The notes under the pieces were generated by a model, which searched no databases, was not told the origin of the DNA, and worked only from the letters and a program-made list of their open reading frames with translations. The translations under genes and the position numbers were made by a program. Shown piece after piece: positions 63,743-64,000 of a DNA stretch of 64,000 nucleotides. The stretch is from Halomonas sp. (GTDB lineage Bacteria > Pseudomonadota > Gammaproteobacteria > Pseudomonadales > Halomonadaceae). Location of the stretch: positions 400,212 to 464,211 of the forward strand of contig NZ_DRFS01000024.1 of NCBI RefSeq assembly GCF_011050415.1, read 5' to 3'. Positions within the stretch are counted from its first letter, which is position 1. Every line of letters starts with the position of its first letter.

Positions 63743-63759
63743 ATCCCCTCCAGGGGGAT
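63743..63759. promoter_or_regulatory. G/C-tract operator ATCCCCTCCAGGGGGAT of the CsoR/RcnR-type repressor
   Basis: ATCCCC and GGGGAT form a 6-bp inverted repeat around TCCAG. CsoR/RcnR proteins bind G-tract palindromes of this kind. It lies 90 nt before the His-rich protein gene and 24 nt before the repressor gene, so one site could control both units. Confidence 0.7.
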
Positions 63760-63783
63760 AGGAATATAATAAGGGAAAAGAAA

Positions 63784-64000
63784 ATGACCATACACACTCA
63801 CCAGTTACATCCCGATATCATCAAGCGCTTAAACCGCGCTCGAGGACACCTTTCAAGCGTGACGCAGATGATAGAGGACGGTCGCCACTGCCTGGACATT
63901 GCACAGCAGCTCCATGCGGTTGAGAAAGCCATTCAACAGGCCAAACGTACCTTGGTTTTAGATCATATCGACCACTGCCTAGACGAAGCCCTGGATACTC
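63784..64000 (+). CDS. CsoR/RcnR/DmeR-family metal-sensing repressor (C-terminus cut by window edge)
   Basis: The frame from the ATG at 63784 (AAGGGA upstream) encodes 72 residues to the window edge. It has the all-helical CsoR fold pattern LNRARGHLSSVTQMIEDGRHC and metal-ligand candidates C36, H61, H64 and C65, plus an N-terminal H-x-H (H4, H6). C36/H61/C65 is the CsoR copper set. The extra N-terminal histidines and H64 are typical of nickel/cobalt sensors, so the metal is undecided. It is divergent from the His-rich/HupE operon and probably represses it. Confidence 0.88.
   Translation, partial: MTIHTHQLHPDIIKRLNRARGHLSSVTQMIEDGRHCLDIAQQLHAVEKAIQQAKRTLVLDHIDHCLDEALDT

Overview
The window reads as one contiguous stretch of a gammaproteobacterial chromosome, most likely a Halomonas-type (Halomonadaceae) heterotroph. 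This is inferred from gene content: full cbb3 oxidase locus with an Anr/Fnr regulator, E. coli-type IlvC/IlvY and Glc proteins, a phasin, TRAP uptake and PuuD-type urate oxidation. No rRNA or other decisive taxonomic marker is present.

Region 1 (about 1-21.4 kb) is a purine/ureide degradation locus. It holds an RpiR-type regulator (cut by the window edge), allantoinase PuuE, an Asp/Glu-hydantoin racemase, two NCS1 permeases, a dipeptide-type ABC transporter, a GntR regulator, the membrane urate oxidase PuuD, hydroxyisourate hydrolase UraH and OHCU decarboxylase UraD. Together these take urate to S-allantoin and allantoate. A palindrome close to TTGTATACAA recurs in front of these transcription units and probably marks their regulon. 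The locus is interrupted by an AT-richer block with integron-cassette-like features (6.25-7.8 kb: GNAT, OsmC fragment, LysE) and by the housekeeping genes modF, ilvC and ilvY.

Region 2 (21.4-42.9 kb) is organised around 2-hydroxyacid and glyoxylate metabolism. After a phasin and two glutathione transferases come a lactate/glycolate permease and an eight-gene minus-strand operon: TRAP DctPQM, enoyl-CoA hydratase, CaiB-type CoA-transferase, SgaA-type aminotransferase, a 1000-residue FAD/Fe-S 2-hydroxyacid dehydrogenase and a gamma-carbonic-anhydrase-like protein. A GlcG-like protein, a GntR regulator and the glycolate oxidase locus glcC/glcDEFG follow. The operon's substrate is unknown.

Region 3 (42.9-55.8 kb) has a five-gene tRNA cluster (Asp-GTC x3, Val-TAC x2 on one minus-strand transcript), an alpha/beta hydrolase, and the microaerobic respiration locus ccoNOQP-ccoGHIS-tauE-hemN-anr.

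Region 4 (55.75 kb to the end) looks like the left part of an integrated island. The native ttcA is cut exactly inside its PP-loop motif, and an AT-rich, complete second ttcA lies just beyond the break. Next comes a compact module (XRE regulator divergent from a winged-helix/coiled-coil protein overlapping an SF2 helicase), which is a candidate defence system. After that are a small membrane-anchored protein with an Xre/MbcA/ParS-like C-terminus and a metal-handling unit (anchor protein, HupE/UreJ, His-rich secreted protein, divergent CsoR/RcnR-type repressor with a G-tract operator). No integrase and no second island boundary are visible in the window.
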